Positions 6,114 to 7,029 of a stretch of DNA of 7,029 nucleotides are shown here, piece by piece. The notes beneath the pieces were generated by a model, which searched no databases, was not told the origin of the DNA, and worked only from the letters and a program-made list of their open reading frames with translations. The position numbers and the translations under genes are program-made. How positions within the stretch are numbered: the stretch's first letter is position 1; each line of letters starts with the position of its first letter. Source of the stretch: Deltaproteobacteria bacterium (lineage in GTDB: Bacteria; Desulfobacterota; Desulfuromonadia; Desulfuromonadales; Geothermobacteraceae); NCBI GenBank assembly GCA_003695205.1, contig RFIO01000047.1, positions 1-7,029 of the forward strand, given 5' to 3'.

Positions 6114-7029
6114 ATGTCCGAACAGCATGACGATCCGGAAATCCTGCCCGAAGATTCAGATACCAGTGATTTCGAGGACCTGATCGCCGACGCCGAGGAG
6201 GTCGAAGCCGACAGCGGTCTGGTGCTGGCCTCCGACATCCTGCCCAACAGCCTGCCGGTCATCCCTCTGCGTCCTCGTCCGGCCTTCCCCGGCCTGCTGA
6301 TCCCGATGGCGGTCAGCGACCCGGTGCAGATGGCGACCGTCCAGCGGGCGATCAATACCCCCTCCCAGGGGCTCGCCCTGGTCCTGGTGAAAGACCTTGA
6401 GGCGGAGGACACCCCCGACAACCTGCACCAGGTGGGAGTGGCCGGTCGTATCGTCAAGGTCATCAACCAGAACGACGAGGTGATCCAGTTCCTGGTCAAC
6501 TGTATGGAGCGCGTCACCCTGCTCGAGGTTCAGGGCGATGAAGCCGGCCTGGTGGCGCGGGTGCACTACAACTACATGCCGGAGCTTTCGGTCAATCCCG
6601 AGCTGAAGGCCTACTCGATGGCGATTATCTCCACCCTGAAGGAGCTGGTGCAGATCAACCCGCTCTACTCGGAGGAGATCAAGCTCTTTCTCAACCGGTC
6701 GAGCATGGACGACCCCGGGCGCCTGGCTGACTTCGCCGCCAACCTGACCAGTGCCGACGGCCAGGAACTGCAGGCTATCCTGGCGACCTTCGACGTGCTG
6801 CGCCGCATCGACAAGGTGCTGATCCTGCTGAAAAAGGAACTGGAAGTTTCGCGCCTGCAGACGCGCATCAACAAGCAGATCGAGGAGAAGATTTCCGCCC
6901 AGCAGCGTGAATTCTTCCTCAAGGAGCAGCTCAAGGCGATCAAGAAGGAGCTGGGGCTGGAGAAGGAGGGCAAGGCAAGCGAACTGGAAAAGTTCGAAAA
7001 GCGCCTGAAGAAGCTGACCCTTAACGAGG
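6114..7029 (+). CDS. lon: Lon-type ATP-dependent protease (3' partial)
   Basis: The frame is open for 305 codons to the window end. Residues 1-42 form an acidic, probably disordered extension (15 Asp/Glu and no Lys/Arg in the first 35). The LON substrate-binding domain starts near 43 (LPNSLPVIPLRPRPAFPGLL) and runs to about 240, including GVAGRIVKVINQNDEVIQFLV. A helical, coiled-coil-rich region follows, with the strongly Lon-like segment LILLKKELEVSRLQTRINKQ and then EFFLKEQLKAIKKELGLE. The AAA+ and Ser-Lys protease domains lie beyond the window. Lon degrades misfolded and regulatory proteins in the cytoplasm. The motif PLRPRPAFP replaces the usual PLRDxVVFP of canonical Lon, so this may be a second, non-canonical Lon paralogue. 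The ATG at 6114 has AAAGGAG 8 nt upstream; the gene has its own promoter-like region and is probably not part of the T2SS operon. Confidence 0.92.
   Translation, partial: MSEQHDDPEILPEDSDTSDFEDLIADAEEVEADSGLVLASDILPNSLPVIPLRPRPAFPGLLIPMAVSDPVQMATVQRAINTPSQGLALVLVKDLEAEDTPDNLHQVGVAGRIVKVINQNDEVIQFLVNCMERVTLLEVQGDEAGLVARVHYNYMPELSVNPELKAYSMAIISTLKELVQINPLYSEEIKLFLNRSSMDDPGRLADFAANLTSADGQELQAILATFDVLRRIDKVLILLKKELEVSRLQTRINKQIEEKISAQQREFFLKEQLKAIKKELGLEKEGKASELEKFEKRLKKLTLNE

Overview
This window holds the 3' part of a type II secretion (T2SS, general secretory pathway) operon on the + strand, followed by the start of a gene for a Lon-type ATP-dependent protease. GC content is high throughout. 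The gene order H-I-J-K-L-M-N, a GspN of non-classical type at the operon end, and a DUF3187 outer-membrane protein next to it suggest a Gram-negative deltaproteobacterium, most likely of the Desulfuromonadales (Geobacter/Desulfuromonas/Pelobacter relatives). That placement is inference from gene content and general sequence character; no marker gene in the window proves it.

Layout. Bases 1-2307 encode four minor pseudopilins: gspH (5' end missing), gspI, gspJ and gspK. Bases 2311-5044 encode three inner-membrane proteins: gspL, gspM and gspN. Bases 5049-6035 encode a predicted outer-membrane beta-barrel of the DUF3187 family. All eight genes run in one direction. Neighbouring genes are 3-10 nt apart or overlap by 4 nt, so they look like one translationally coupled unit. 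Bases 6036-6113 are the only real intergenic gap. It carries a promoter-like pair of hexamers and a strong Shine-Dalgarno for the lon-type gene, which starts at 6114 and runs off the window end.

How they work together. GspI, GspJ and GspK are expected to form the tip complex of the periplasmic pseudopilus, with GspH joining it to the GspG shaft. GspL and GspM form the inner-membrane platform that links the GspE ATPase to pseudopilus assembly. GspN is an accessory inner-membrane protein. The DUF3187 barrel has no known function; its tight coupling to gspN makes it a candidate accessory or client of the secretion system. The Lon gene appears to have its own promoter and belongs to cytoplasmic protein quality control.

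The window is mostly an ordinary T2SS locus. The points worth a second look are the coupled DUF3187 gene, two perfect inverted repeats inside gspJ (followed by a T-run) and gspL, the compact lon leader with overlapping promoter-like and hairpin elements, and the acidic N-terminal extension of a non-canonical Lon. I saw no RNA genes, mobile elements, CRISPR arrays or phage genes.
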